Under the pieces are notes generated by a model. That model worked only from the letters and a program-made list of their open reading frames with translations. It had not been told where the DNA came from and did not search any database. This document shows positions 10,451 through 23,400 of a stretch of DNA of 64,000 nucleotides, in pieces; within the stretch, counting starts at the first letter, position 1; each line of letters starts with the position of its first letter. The DNA is from Eopsaltria australis (taxonomy: Eukaryota > Chordata > Aves > Passeriformes > Petroicidae): positions 62,001 through 126,000 of the forward strand of contig JAVTVJ010001696.1 in the NCBI GenBank assembly GCA_034509425.1, given 5' to 3'. The translations under genes were made by a program, and so were the position numbers.

Positions 10451-13400
10451 CTGCCACGTAAAAAATAAAATAATAATAATTAGAAAGAACAAAAGCAGAA
10501 GAGCTTGGTCCCCTCCGTGCTTCCACTCTACTCCCCTGACAGCTGGATGCTCAAAATGTGCTGATAAAGGGCGAAGCCCTCGATGATCATCCTTGGGTGT
10601 GCAGTGCAAGACTCCAGCAATAAAACTGGGGGCTCCTTTCCAGGACTTCTCCCTCCCCTGCCTTGGATCTCTGAGAGTCTCCTGGTGGTGCCTTTTGGGC
10701 AGCTGGGGGCTTGTCCTGCTGCTCTCCTGCTCCCCGTGGGCACCCCCTGTGCCACAGCAGGGCTCTGGGTGCTGCTCCAGGGACAGCCCTGGCCTCGGGC
10801 ACGCAGCTGCGGGCCTGGGGGTCTGGGGATGCTGCTCAGGAGGAGCTGCTGTGCTCAGGCTCTGCTCCCTGCTGCTCCTGTGCATGCACGCAGGCACACA
10901 CACGTTCGCTTGTTTGCATGGTTGGTGCAGCCCAATGAGAAATGGAGGCCACACACACCTTTAAACCCTTTTTGTTTTCTTTTTCTTACCCCCGTTAGAC
11001 CCTTTTTTTTTGAGGATTTTGCAGTAGTTCCTGCTTTTGCACCACAGAGGTGATAATTCCAATGCTTCCAGAGTGATGCTGCTCTGGCAGGGCTCAGGAT
11101 ATCTGACAGTAAAAACATCCCAAGCAATCAATCTCAGCAGAGAGGCTGGCAGCACCAGCACCTTCTTTTGCTTCCACTTCAGCCTTTCCACTTCAGCCCA
11201 AGCAATTGGACACTGGTGTGCTGTCCTGAGGGGTGCTGCATGCTGGGGAGCTGGCAGCCAGCAGGGCAGGTTGCCCTGGGGGGCTGACACAGCACCTCAG
11301 GTCATCCTGACCTCCCTGAATTCCTGAGCTGCAGCAGAGGACTGAAACACCCTTCCAGGATTACAGCCGTGATTTTTCCAGGGATTCCAGTGTGCTTTGG
11401 ACACAAGGCCATGCATTCAGGAGTTGTGCTGAGGGTGGGATACCTCTGGTTTAATTTCAGCCCCCTATTTAAGTTTGGCACTTGAGTGCTTTCTGTAATC
11501 TCTGGGGAGAAAGAGAGAGCAGGGCAGACCTGCACATAGCAGCTATTTTAATCTGGGTTTAAAAAGAATCCAAGATGACTATCAGCATTTAATTTTTGGA
11601 TGGCTTATGTGAGGGGAAATGAATGTCTTCCTTTGCATCTGCTACTTGCAGAATATAGATGCAAATGTCTGCTAAATGCCTTCAGCTTCTCCTCTCTCCT
11701 CTGCAGGGGTGGGAACATGGGACGAGCTGCGCCTTTTGAAAACGTGAAATTCTGGAGTTAAAAATGAACTTTCTGAAGGTTTTTTCTCTGGTATTGTGTC
11801 TTATATCTACAACTGTACATTCCAGGATTTAATATTTTTTTCCTTTGTATTATTCCAATGGGGTTGATTTACTGCAAGCTCCTGGTTTTTTTGTTTCCTG
11901 TTAGTTTTGTTTCGAAAAACTTGTAAACGTGGAATATCAGCTCATGTGCTGTTTCCGATTTAATAACGTGTGGCTTGCTTAAAGAGAAATGATCATGGGT
12001 ACTTGCAGACTCCAGTGAGGGTATCCAGGGTTAATGCCTCCTTAAAACTGTGGCTCCCATTGGAAAGCAACTGGGAAGGGATGGATATTGAGGCAGCCTG
12101 CTGGAATGAGAGCAGTGACAGGCACTGGGGTCGCTGTGTGGCAATTTGGGATCTGTGGCTCTGGTGTGGTTCCATTATTGCAGCTCAGCTCCCCTTCCAT
12201 TCCTTAAACTTCACCAGTTCTCCTTCCCAGCCTTGGAGATTCCTGAGCCACTTCCACAGGGCAGCAGGACAGCAGTGAGAAGTGCATTTTCAACCAGCTG
12301 AGGGCTACTCAACACAATCCCCTGGAAAAGCAGCGTATTAGAAAACAGATCTATCTTGTGCACCAGCGCTCTCCCAGGGAACATGCAATTCTGGGGCTGT
12401 GCCTTGAAATCCCAGCAAATGTATCAACCTAAGCCAGCAGAGAGTATGGAATTTGTATTTGGCCTCCAGCTCCATGAGTATCGGAGCTGTTTCCCTTCCC
12501 TTCAGTGCTCTTCTTGCCTTCAGGGTCTGTTTATGCAAAAAAGGAAAAAAACAAAAAAAAGAAGAAGCAAAGATTGGTGAAATCTAAGGGAGCTCTTACA
12601 CAGAAAAAAGTGTTGCAATTGGCAATGTAAATAACACTCTGTGTTTCTGGAAATTCAAGTACAAACTGCGTGCACAGGGCTGCCAAATGATGCACGAACT
12701 GTCCTTGTTTCAAGAAACCAGGAGAAAACAGCAATATTTCTGTTTTATTGGAAGAAAATGTAATTAGGATGTGATAGCAAGAGGCTGCAAAAATTATCCA
12801 GCTCTAATCTTTAAAAAGGAGACATTTCATATGTGTTAAGTATGGACATGATGCTGCATCCACAACTTGTTTGGTATAAAAATACTTCTTGCATCTCTTC
12901 AGGGAAGTGACAGAACCTTTGCAACAGCAGTGACTTCATCAGCAGGCTTAAAAATGTGGAACAAACTTTCCAAAACGGATTACACCTTCCCCAAAAACAT
13001 TCTAAAGTTCTTAAATAAGTAAAAAGATCTTTTGAAAAGCACTCAGTAGCTCTAATAAATGCTATATTTAATACCAGGAGGTTTGTGGTGTTTTTTTATG
13101 TTATACACCCAAGTGCTTACAAAGGTTTGTGGCTTCTGATAACAGGTGGACGTGACTTCCTGAGTGCTCTGGGATTCATTTACTCCAGGCAAGGTTTTCT
13201 CAGTACTTTCTGGGTTCTGATTGTTTCTGTTTGATAGTAAAAGAAGTGGTCTTCAAGAAATTCTGCGATAATCTAAGTTATTTTTAAAATTATTAAAAAA
13301 AAAAAAAGTCCTTGAAGTTGCATTTTGCAGAATGGGGAGGATTAGTTTTGGTGAAAGCAATACAAATATAACCTGTCTGATGCCATGATTCCATAAAACA

Positions 13401-13954
13401 TCAAGGGACAGCTACCCTGCTGGGATATGACTGTCTTGTGGCTTTTCTGAGAGGGTTTTGGATACAGCAAATGCAGCTTGTGTCGAGACAGGAAACACTG
13501 GGGAGTGTTCAGTGTGAATAAATGGGAACACACGGAGGAAAAAATAAGCTGTTCATTTTCCATAGGTGCTCCAGCAGGAAATCTCCAGGTTTCTTGGCAT
13601 TGCTGCCAGCCAGGGCTGGTCTGTGCAGTTTGGATTCCTCTGCCTCCAGGAGTGTGGGGCATGAGGCTGGTGGGGAGACCTGGGGAGGGTTGGAATGGGG
13701 CTGGGGGGCACTGTGATAAACTCTGAGGCATTGCTAGGAAATTAGATTTTACACTGGGAGGGAGGATAGAGGAAAACTGGTTACCAACAGCCATGGATGG
13801 CTGAGTTACACCTAAGAGCATGAAGCCAAATAAATGGGCCTGTGGCATTCTGGAGCAGGACGTGACAGAGGCAGTGGTGGTAAAGGGGAGGGAGGAAAAA
13901 TGTCTCAAACAGAGGGAAAGTGGAGAAGTGGACTCAGCATTTTAAAAGCTGGGA
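10451..13954. other. Unique non-coding DNA
   Basis: No recognisable exon or dispersed repeat. The part at 10,600-10,920 is GC-rich with overlapping open frames in several phases. The part at 11,560-13,300 is AT-rich with several T- and A-runs (for example around 13,290-13,310). A 188-codon reverse frame at 13,342-13,908 has no recognised domain and no splice context. Confidence 0.45.
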
Positions 13955-14347
13955 GAGCTGGGGCTGCTCACCTGCACAAGAGAAGCTCCAGGGACACCTC
14001 AGAGCCCCTGCCAGGGCCTCAAGGGGCTCCAGCAGAGCTGCACAGGGACTGGGGACAAGGCATGCAGGCACAGGACACAGGCAATGGCTTCCCAGTGCCA
14101 CAGGGCAGGCATGGATGGCATCTTGGCAATTGGGAATTGCTGGCTGGGAGGGTGGGCAGGCCCTGGCCCAGGGTGCCCAGAGCAGCTGTGGCTGCCCCTG
14201 GATCCCTGGCAGTGCCCAAGGATGTCCAGGCTGGACACTGGGGCTGGGAGCAGCCTGGGACAGTGGAAGGTGTCCCTGCCTGTGGAGTTGGATGATCATT
14301 AAAGTCCCTTCCAACCCAAATTCCTCTGATTCTGTGGTTCTATGATT
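13955..14347 (+). mobile_element. CR1 LINE 3' fragment, forward strand, well preserved
   Basis: From 'gagctggggctgctcacctg' through the CR1 3' region to the terminus 'tgattctgtggttctatgat'. The stretch from about 13,957 to 14,280 matches the copy at 27,680-28,000 with about three substitutions and one 3-nt insertion. The last 65 bases differ strongly from that copy. It contains the invariant core at 14,146-14,219. It is 5'-truncated and has no coding capacity. Open frames of 126-153 codons over it are translations of the repeat. Confidence 0.93.
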
Positions 14348-17300
14348 TCAGTATTAAGCCCCCTTCCCTGGAGCATCACAATTCCTATTCCATGGAGGAA
14401 GGGTCTCCACCAGCCCAGAGAATGAGGGAGAGAGGAGCTGGGAGATGCTGGACACAGAGATGGGGCTGGTAACATTCAGTTATGTATTGAGACATGAGAA
14501 AAGCACCTGAATCAGCAACTGCACCACAGGTGCTGCCCTGACACTGGTAGGAAGAAGGGTCTTGCAACACAGCCGTGAGAAAGTGCCAAATGCTGAGCTC
14601 ATTCGGGTGACTGAATCTTGGTCTAGAAACTAGGAACCACTCTGGGCTCTTTCCTGTTCACTCAGTAACAAGAATAATCCCACGGATGGGTCTTCATCAC
14701 TGCCTCTGGCAGAGGGAAATGAGACCATGAATAAAACAGGAGTGAAGATTAGCACTGGTTCTTTCCCACCACCACAGTTATGTGTTGTATCTTTGCAGGA
14801 AGAAGTTGCTGCTTGTACCAAACCACCTCCTTTTTTCTATTCCTATCAACATTTCAGCACCCGGGCTTGCTCCCGTGTTGGGGCAGAGCTGAACCTCACC
14901 ATCAGTTTCACAAAGTGCTTTGAGACACCCAGGGATGCAAAAAAAGTGTGGTCACAGCTTTTTCTACACTGGATCAGGATCCAAAGTGCTCCATTCCTGC
15001 TCTCTGTAGCCTACTGCATGAGGTGTGCATCAGGTTGCTGGAAATGGACTCTGGTTGTGCAGGAAAGCAGGGGATGAGAATGTAAATATATCTGCAAGGT
15101 AGGAAATGTTATGTAAAAATATCTGAGCTGGGCTGAGAGCAGCCCCACCTGTGTTCTGCTGTAACCTCACATACCTGCATTTAGGGGCTCATCCCAGCAG
15201 TAATTAGGGACTAACTCCTTCTGGGCCCAATAACCAGTGTTTAGGTACATTTGGGCTTTGTCACAGAGCTCCCAGTGTGAGGTTTGCCTGGCGTGGGCTG
15301 AGACCTGCACCCATCACATCTCACACCAGCTGAACCTGCCCGTGCTCAGCTCCTCCCTGGGCCAGTACCGAGCTTTATTCCCACAAAAGGCCACGGAGCA
15401 GCCCCAGGCTATGCCAGGAATCCTCCTCTTCAGTGGCTGAAAATACCCAGGTTACTTTCCCAATGACAGCTGATTTCCTAGTTTAAATTTAGGGCCTGAG
15501 ATCACGGTGGGCAGGCAATGGGTGGATTTTTCCCGATGCAGCTGCAGGGGAAGAGGTTGCACTCTGTGCTTTTCCTGGAGAGCTTCGTTTTGCAGAGGTG
15601 TTTTTAGTTAATCTGGGTTTTACTCTGGACTTTGCCAGACCTGTTGGTCCTCCTGGTGTTAATGGGTGTTGATCAGACGAGGAGCCCTGAGAGGGAGAGC
15701 AGTTGGTGCTCTTGGACTGTGGCATTTCTGTGATTCCCTTGCCACCCACCGATACCTGCTTGTCCCTGACAAGATCCCAGCTTGGGGATCTGCAGGAGAA
15801 GCTCTGCCCAGAGAGGCTGCACCATCTCCATCCTTGGAGACCTCTGTGACCCAGCTGGATCAAGCCCTGAGCAAGCTGGTGTGAATTCATAGCTGCCCTT
15901 GCTTGGAGCAGGGCTTGGGGCTGCAGAGCTCCCCAAGGTCCATTCCACCCTGAATCTCTCCATGAGCCTCATGAGGAGCTTGGTAATCAGCTCCGGGCCT
16001 TTCCCTGGTGAACAGCTGCTCACTTCGAATTCGTACCATTTGGAAATGAGCTTTTTATTTCCTGTATCCTTGTCCAAGGGAAAGGAAAAGCCCTGTATTC
16101 CAGTGAGCATTGCAGCTAGGATGCCTGATTTATCAAGACTTTGCCTTGGTGCTGATTGACTTTACTGCTGAAGAAAGGTTGAGCTCTGATTAAAAGCTCT
16201 GTGATGATCAAGGACCTTTAAGAGGTCTCTGGTGTGTTGTGTTTCTGCAATATTGAAGAGGATGTGAACCCACAGATTGATTCTTGCTGTCAATGGAGAC
16301 ACTTACAGGCTCTTTTTTTTTTCCCTCTCTGTTCTTCCCAACATAAAATATCAGAAGCCTTGTAGAAAAACTGGTTCCTTGAGATCTCTCCTTCTTTGTC
16401 CAATTTGCTTAAAAACTTGCCAGCCTGGGGCATGGAGCTGGATCCTGAACTGCTCCTCTTCGTTCACACAGAAGGCAGAGCTGCAGACAAACCCCAGGCC
16501 TTGCAGGCTCTCTTGTGTCCTTGACTGGAGACAGAATAGGCACTGATCTCTTTGAAAATGTGACCCTGGCTGAGGTTTGTGCGTGAGAGGCAGTATCTGC
16601 CAGTTTCTGGTGCTGCATTTCTTTTTGTTGAGAAAACAAGCCATGATATGACCTATGACTGTGCAGAAGTGGGATGGACCTTGATGATCAAGGACAAGAT
16701 CAAAAGCAAAATGTTTTGTATGAGGCTCTGGGCGCTCTTTAACCCCTGATCCCACTCCCCCTCTGTCTCCTCCTCTTCCTTTTTCCTTCTCTTTGCTGTC
16801 TTTGTTGCCTGGTAGCCCTGGTTTTTGCTACCAAAAGCAAAACTTCAGCGTTGTGCAGTGGAATGGGGATGTGTAGAGCAAAATCCCACCTTACTTTTCC
16901 TCTGGTGCCTCCCCTCAGCTGCATTCTGCGCCAGGGTGGGCTCTCAGTCACTGGAACACCATGGAGAAGGTCTGGTGTCTGTCCTGGAGCTCCCCTCATC
17001 CCTGCTTGAATGACTTTTGTGTCCTTCAGCAAAACCTTGATCCTTTTTAGTTTATTGGCTACATGGACCAAAGGATGGGACAAGTCCTGGGTTTCCAGTG
17101 ACAGTTCAGTGATTGGGGGCCTGAATTCCCTGCTCCTGGGCCCATGGAGCTCCAACCTGAACCTGCTAGTAGCAGTATCCAAACACCAGCTTAGTGTCCC
17201 AAAATGTGATGAGATAATGATCTGTCACCCTCTTGTGAAGGCTGCCAACCCATTGTCATGCAGGACAGCGGGTGACCTCATGCCAGAGGTGAAGGACAAA

Positions 17301-18060
17301 AGAATCCCAGGAAAGCAAGGACAGCAAGCAGGATCTGCTGGGGTCTGAAGGCACTGCCAGCTTTCACCCTGGGCTGCTGTGTCCTGTTCCACACCCCCAA
17401 GCCAGCTGAGTGGCAGTAATCTGTCAGCAAGAGGGGATGGCGTGAAAACCCTGTCCTAGAGAGGATGAAGTGCGTTCTTGTCCTGTGAAATATCAAATTC
17501 TGGATTTTTTTATCTGAGGAGTTCATGTTTCTCTGCTGGGAAGGAGGAATACAGCTTGTGTGTCACCCAGGAACGTGGGCTTGGCCACGCTCTGGCTTCT
17601 GCCACTGGGGGAAGGTCCCTACCTGCTGGTGGGCGCCGGGCTGGAACAGCAACCTGCCCCATTTACATACATTAGCAGAAGTGTTCCAACAAAGGAGGCT
17701 GTGTTCTGGCTAATTCCCCATTCAGTGCCCTGGTCAGCCCCGAAATGCCATCGAGGAGGTTGGCCTCGCCAGGGAGAGGTCACGACTACAAAGAGGCAGA
17801 GGCAGGGGAGCAGGGAGTGAGCAGGACGGGGTTTGTGTGAGTGCTGCACATCAAGGGCCCGGTGCCCCCGTGCTTCCCACGCTCCTTGTCTTGCATTCCC
17901 CAAGGAAATGTGGTGCAGGAGGGTGCTGTGAGTCCAGTGACGTGGCCAGGAGCAGCAGTGGTGTGAGCAGGGCTCCTCTTGCTCTGCCCCCTGCAAGCCA
18001 GCAGGGAAAGCTCTCAGAAAGCCACGTTTAATAAAGGAAATTATTATAATTGCGTTGCAG
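14348..18060. other. Unique non-coding DNA
   Basis: About 3.7 kb with no repeat family or exon that I recognise. Frames of 112-147 codons occur on both strands (for example reverse 16,739-17,182, forward 17,010-17,348) without domain signatures. The stretch around 17,560-18,000 is GC-richer. Confidence 0.45.
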
Positions 18061-18111
18061 GTCTTACATGTGGTGTGAGTTTCACTGTGAGAGACTTCAA
18101 AGCACTGCTGG
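18061..18111 (+). other. Possible 51-bp exon
   Basis: A tract ending 'attgcgttgcag' is followed by 51 bases and then the donor-like 'gtaagt' at 18,112-18,117, which matches the consensus. The segment is open in two frames; one reads LTCGVSFTVRDFKALLG. The length is a multiple of three. There is no matching neighbour exon and the acceptor's pyrimidine tract is weak, so chance is a real possibility. Confidence 0.2.
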
Positions 18112-18129
18112 GTAAGTGCTGCTGGGCTG

Positions 18130-18230
18130 CTGTAGCAGGTGGGGAAACTGAGGCACACAGTCCTTGCTGGAGGTGAGGAAAAAGCTCAGTGCTGGAGATG
18201 GAGTCAGATTTTGTGCCTTTGTCAGCCCCA
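18130..18230 (-). repeat. Possible ancient MIR/CORE-SINE-like relic
   Basis: The reverse complement reads 'tgtgtgcctcagtttcccca' at 18,137-18,156, which resembles the conserved core of MIR-type SINEs. The rest of the SINE is not clearly recognisable, so the call rests on a short match. Confidence 0.25.
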
Positions 18231-20365
18231 GAGAGCAGCACAGGCACTGGGAGAGCCAGAGGAGCTGTCCCACTCTGCAGTGTGGCCCTGCACTGAGCTC
18301 AGGTGCTTGAGCTGAGATTTTGGTGTTCAGACCAGAACTTCAACATTTTAATTCCCCCCTCCAGCAGCTGCAGAGTGCTGTCTCCTGTCAGGGCCCTCGC
18401 TGCAGTGCAGAGGGATTTGTGGAGCCCCTTCAGAGGTGCTCCCAACCCATTTGCCATGGCAAAGCTCTGTCTCCAGACTGGGTTTGCAGGAAGCTTTTGG
18501 TGCCTGGCAGAAAGCCCAGGCTGAGATCTGAGCAACTCTGAGCTAAATCCAGTGAAATTCTCGCTCCTTCCGGGGCTGGACTCGCACTTGAGCCGATTTT
18601 TCCTCTTGGTTTTATGGGCTTGCTTGAATTTTATTGCAAACATAATGACTGCAAAAGGGCAGTCACCAAGGTCTCTTGGAACAAATGGTAGCTTTCCAAA
18701 GAGGCCAGGAGTCGGCCCCACCTTGCAGAGCAAATAAATATATGGATCACAGAGTGCAGGTGGTGGGGGAAGCAAAAGGAGGGTGAGAGGACCTATCTGC
18801 CATCCCCTACCTGGGGTGGGTTTGAGTCTTCCAGCCTGAGCCCCACCAAAGCTTGCTCAGGTTTTTCCTGCTCTGAGTCAACAGGGAGACCTGAGGCCAG
18901 GCAGACCAGTCCTCTGAGCTGGAAGATCTCTACCTGCTGCTCTCCTGACAAAGAAACCATCTGTGCTGCTTGCTGCTAGCTGGATCACTGCTTCTAAATT
19001 TGATCCTGGACTATGGAAAAACTTGTCAGCTCCTAAAGCAGCTGGCTGGAGAGGCTGGTTGGCAGCCTGCAGCGGGGAGCGGTGTCCAGCACGCATCATG
19101 TTTTGGCATGTCCACCTCTCCTCAGACCTCCCTTGGAAGGCTTCCCAAGATATTAGCTCTTTATGGAAAAGAAACAAAAAGGAGAAGAAAGAAGAGAAAA
19201 GGCAAACCCCAGTGTCTGTGTTGCAGCACATCCATAACCATCTCCCTGCAGCTCACGGGAGCAGGCGAGCAGCCCCGGCACCGCATCGCAGCTCAGTGCA
19301 CTCACCCTGGATTCCATCCAGCCTGTGCTTTCCTGCTCAGCCATGAGTGTCCCTCTCTGCTTTCTACAAACACCTTTGAAAAGAGGTGCTCTGACAACAA
19401 AATTACTGGAGCAGGCTTCTAGGAAAGCCTGCTGTGCATGGTGCCTTGGGGGAGCCCCATGGCTTTACAGGGCAGGCAGTCTCGAGCACTGGAAGCCTGA
19501 CCTCAGTCAGGATATCTGTGTGTGCCAGGTTTTCTGAAGAGAGTGCAGTGCTCTGTTCTTCTACCCTGTGTCTGATGCAGCTGATTGAACACTTTATCTC
19601 ACAGGTGAATTGCAGGAAACCAAAGCCATGACTTGGGTTCAGTGAATCCAGATGCTGGCGCTGGCAGCCGCTGACTGGAGCTGGGGCTTTTTGGGGCTTT
19701 CACAGCAGCTGCAGCCTGGTCCCATTGTCAGGTTGGCTTTTCACCTTTTTGCTCCTGCTGTCAGCTCCTGGGAAGGCAGTCAGAGAGGTCACAGGGCTGC
19801 CTGGCAGCATGTCCCACTGGTCAGGAGTGGGGGATGCTCTGGGAGTGTGAGGGATGAGCACAGGGCTGTGTCCCTGCCTTGCCCAGTGCTGAGCACACAC
19901 AGGTGGCTGCAGCCACAGCAGCCCTGGGCACTGCTGAGAGCTGGATCACACAGCCCCTGACGAGAGAGCAGCGCTGACCCTCATGACTAAGCAAGTGTGT
20001 TTGTTTCTATTTCAGGCTGCTACTGCACTTTTTTTAGCCTTTTGACAGAGGAGATCTGCTAATCTGTGGTAAATAAGGGGTTTCTCCAGTCCATGAGTGC
20101 GTTGGTAAAATATCCATGTGCGTAATATTTCGCTCTGCTGACTCCTCAAACATTTTAATGTGCATTTCAGTGCTGTTTGTGGAATGAAGCGGGTGTTTGC
20201 AGAAGATGTCAACACTGGAGTGGAGTTTGCCAATGCTGACGTGGTCACAGCTCACGGGGAAGCCAAATGCACCCTGCAAATACGGGGAAAGTGCTGATAT
20301 CAGTGACCTTTCCTGTGTGATAGGAAATCTGTGCTATCACACCCGAGGTGGATGGAAAAGGAACC
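18231..20365. other. Unique non-coding DNA
   Basis: No dispersed repeat. A short open frame at 20,184-20,297 (37 codons, starting MKRVFAEDVNTGVEF) follows an acceptor-like 'gtgcatttcag'. It reads somewhat like protein but has no recognised family and no donor. The region 20,000-20,290 also has a smooth, repeat-free character that would suit a conserved non-coding element. Confidence 0.4.
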
Positions 20366-20423
20366 TCCATCCATCCATCCATCCATCCTTCCATCCATCC
20401 GTCCATCCTTCCATCCATCCATA
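20366..20423. repeat. (CCAT)n microsatellite, interrupted
   Basis: About 14 'ccat' units with interruptions 'cctt' and 'ccgt'. The interruptions suggest an older, partly stabilised array. Confidence 0.95.
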
Positions 20424-23400
20424 GGACTTTCCACTCCTCTCTCACCTCTAGTACCGATTTCCTTGTGCAAAACAGAGGAAAATACTCCACAGAGATGTTT
20501 GCTCTGGGAAAAAAACCTATTGATAACTGGGGTGACCTGCAGGATACACCAGGACACTGAAGGCTTTTGAGAAACACATAAAGCAAAAACTGTGTTTGAA
20601 AATTGAAATTTAACATTTAAATTGAATTTTAAATTAAAAAGGGCAACAGAGTTCAGTGTTTTTTATCCAGCCTTCTAGCGTGTCTGCAATAAATTGGGAA
20701 GGAGAGGGGAAATAAGTGCCTTTCAATAAGAGGAGGGTTGCTGAATATAATCAGCAAAGTCATATTTAGGGAACACCCAGGGGACGTGCAATTGGAAGGG
20801 AAGATAGCCCTGTCTGCAAGTGGCTGAGTTCCAGACAGACATCCAAGGCATTTTCTGTAGTGTGTGAGCCAGTGCTCACCTTGGGGAGGACAAGCTGTGG
20901 TGATATGAGCTTTTTATTGTGTCCTGCTCTGCAGAGAGCCCTGTGCCTCAAAGAGGATATTTAAGAATGCATTCACCTCTTGCTCGCCTGCTTTGCTCTG
21001 GATTTTTCCAACGAGGCACTTTAGCTGGTGTAAATCTGTGAGGGCAGTGAGCAAGTCCAGGTTTGGGGGCTGATTTCTGTTCAGGACAAACCTGAGGGGC
21101 CGCCCTGGGTGGGAGCTGGTCAGTGCAGGGCTGTGAGTGCAGATGGACAAATAAACACCCACAAAGGAGGTGCCCCTGGACTCAACTGGGGACCTTGACA
21201 AACAGATGCTTGTTAAAGGGGTCAAATCTACAGGTCCCCTGTGAACAGTTTCCTCTTTAGCAGCTGAGCCCATCACCTGTGTGGAGGGTTTGACTTTCAC
21301 ACCTCTGCCAAGCTGGACATTTCCTGGCCCTTTGTGAGCAGGAAATCTCTCCTTTCCGTTTCTCAGTGCTAGCAGAGATCTGTGATGATGTGCATGAGCC
21401 TCTAATTGGCTCTGTGGATTATGTGTGCAGCACAGAGCCCAGAGCCTGACCCGGGATCCCCCCTCCATCTGCAGCTCAGGGGAGCAGGAACCTGAGAGAT
21501 CTTTGTACAATGCAGACATTCAGTGGGTTTAATATTGCAGGAACCCCAGCTCAGCAGAAATCACCAGTGCTGAACTCTGTGTCCGTATTTATCAGCTTTC
21601 CTCTTTATGAGTCACTTGCAAAACTCATATTTTACTCTAAAAATGTTACTAAAATTCATTCATCTCTGGCTGGACTGCATTTCTCTGCAGGTCAGACACC
21701 AGCTCCTAAGTGGGATCTGATACTGATTCAAAACACATTGAGGTTTTTCAACCAAATCCTTTTCTTAAAATGCACTGTGGCAAATCTGGATGTTTAATAT
21801 ATTTGAGGAAAAAAATAACTTTTTTTTTTTTCTTTTTCTTTCACTCGTGCTGATAATCTCATCCTGTAAAACATGTTGCAAAAGTAGGAAGTGTGTCTGG
21901 GCACGTGGTAATTCCTGCTGAAGGGGGGGTCAGTGTTTATTGTGAGGCTGCTCTGGGATGAATGAACGAGTATCAAATCATGTAATACAAGTATCTGGGG
22001 TTACTGTGAGTCAGTGAACTTCAATTGCAGCATAGGTAACACCTCAGGCCCTCTCTTCCAATAGGAGAAGGAATTTCACAGGGCAGAATCAGGAGAGTCT
22101 GTGGACCAATGAACGTGTGCTCTGGGGTGAGTCACATTCATAAAGAGTTTCAAGTTTGTGGTCTGGCAGATCCTGGGACATGATTAAACCCACATAAAAG
22201 ACCTTTATTAATAGAGTTTCTATAGTTCTGCACCACTCTTAATGCAGATGGAGCAAGAGCAGAAGGATGGAGAGGGGGAGTTACTCACCCATTCTGGCAA
22301 CGTGAGTCACTGCCCCGCTGGCTGAAACACAACCCCGGTGCTCCGTGGGCTCTGCTCACACTCTTATCTCAGAATTCCTATCTGGGACACTGGCTGAAGC
22401 TTTGGTAGCTGCAGTGATTGGCCCATGGGATTTTTAGCTGCAGTGGTGACCCTGGAGTGCCTTGAAGGAGGTTTCCACCTCCTGCTGCCCAGCAGGGCTG
22501 CCTGGCTGGGGTGGTGACCCCGGGACCCCATCACTGCTCAGCACTGGGGTGAAACAGAGGGGCAGGTCAGCCCCTACAGCTTGTCCAGGGTTTTCCTGCA
22601 GTGGTACCCACCTCTGCATGCACTCCTGACAGGATGCTCGTTGGCTCTCTCTTCCCTCCACTGGGAGCAATTCACAGATTTATAGAATCCCTGTCCTGGC
22701 TTTGAAATAATTTGTCTTCATTTTTAACACTGATATGATTTCTTCTCAATGTTTCTATGCCTGGAAGTCTTTTGTTAAAGGAAATGTTTCTCATTATCAG
22801 CTGTGAGATTGCCAGGTCTGGGAAATATTTCTGGTTTATATTACTGTCCTGGTGTACATGAGACATCCCAGAACCAAAGATGATGAGATCCCTGTTATAT
22901 CTCTAGGAACAAGATGTCACTGGGTACAGGGGTGCAGCCCCATCCATGATACCCCCACCAAAATCCTGTAGGGTGTCAGCAGACCCTCTTCCCCCTTGGA
23001 CACCCAGCACGGGGATGCCTGGGGGTGCCTGTCCCTGCAGTCCCTGTTCTGCCCCCCTCCTGGCCTGCCCAGCCCATTGCAGGACAAAAATGGGTCTGGT
23101 TCTGGCACAGCTGTGGTGCTGCAGCAGCAGCAGGCAGGGAAAGTGCAGGAGCAGTGATGGGGAGGATGGGAAGAGGGGCAAGGTGTGGAATGAGAGCCGC
23201 CTGAGATCAGATCAGGGTTGGCTTTGTGCTGAAGGAGAGAGGGGCCCACGCAGTGTTTGGCTGGACCAGAGCACTTCTGGGGTGGGAGCTGCCTCCCTCA
23301 TCTTGGGGGAAACTCCTTGAGACAACTTCCCAACAGAATCGGATGGGAATTTTGTCAGGGAGTGAAAGCATTTAGCAAGGTTTGCCCTGGTCCTTGCATA

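Noticed and set aside
10337..10954. 205-codon reverse frame
   Set aside because: It runs through the A23 homopolymer as a poly-Phe tract and has no domain.
18130..18230. Confident MIR SINE
   Set aside because: Only about 20 bases of the core resemble MIR. Kept as a low-confidence relic.
20366..20423. CRISPR-like repeat array
   Set aside because: It is a plain CCAT microsatellite with no spacers, in a vertebrate-type genome.
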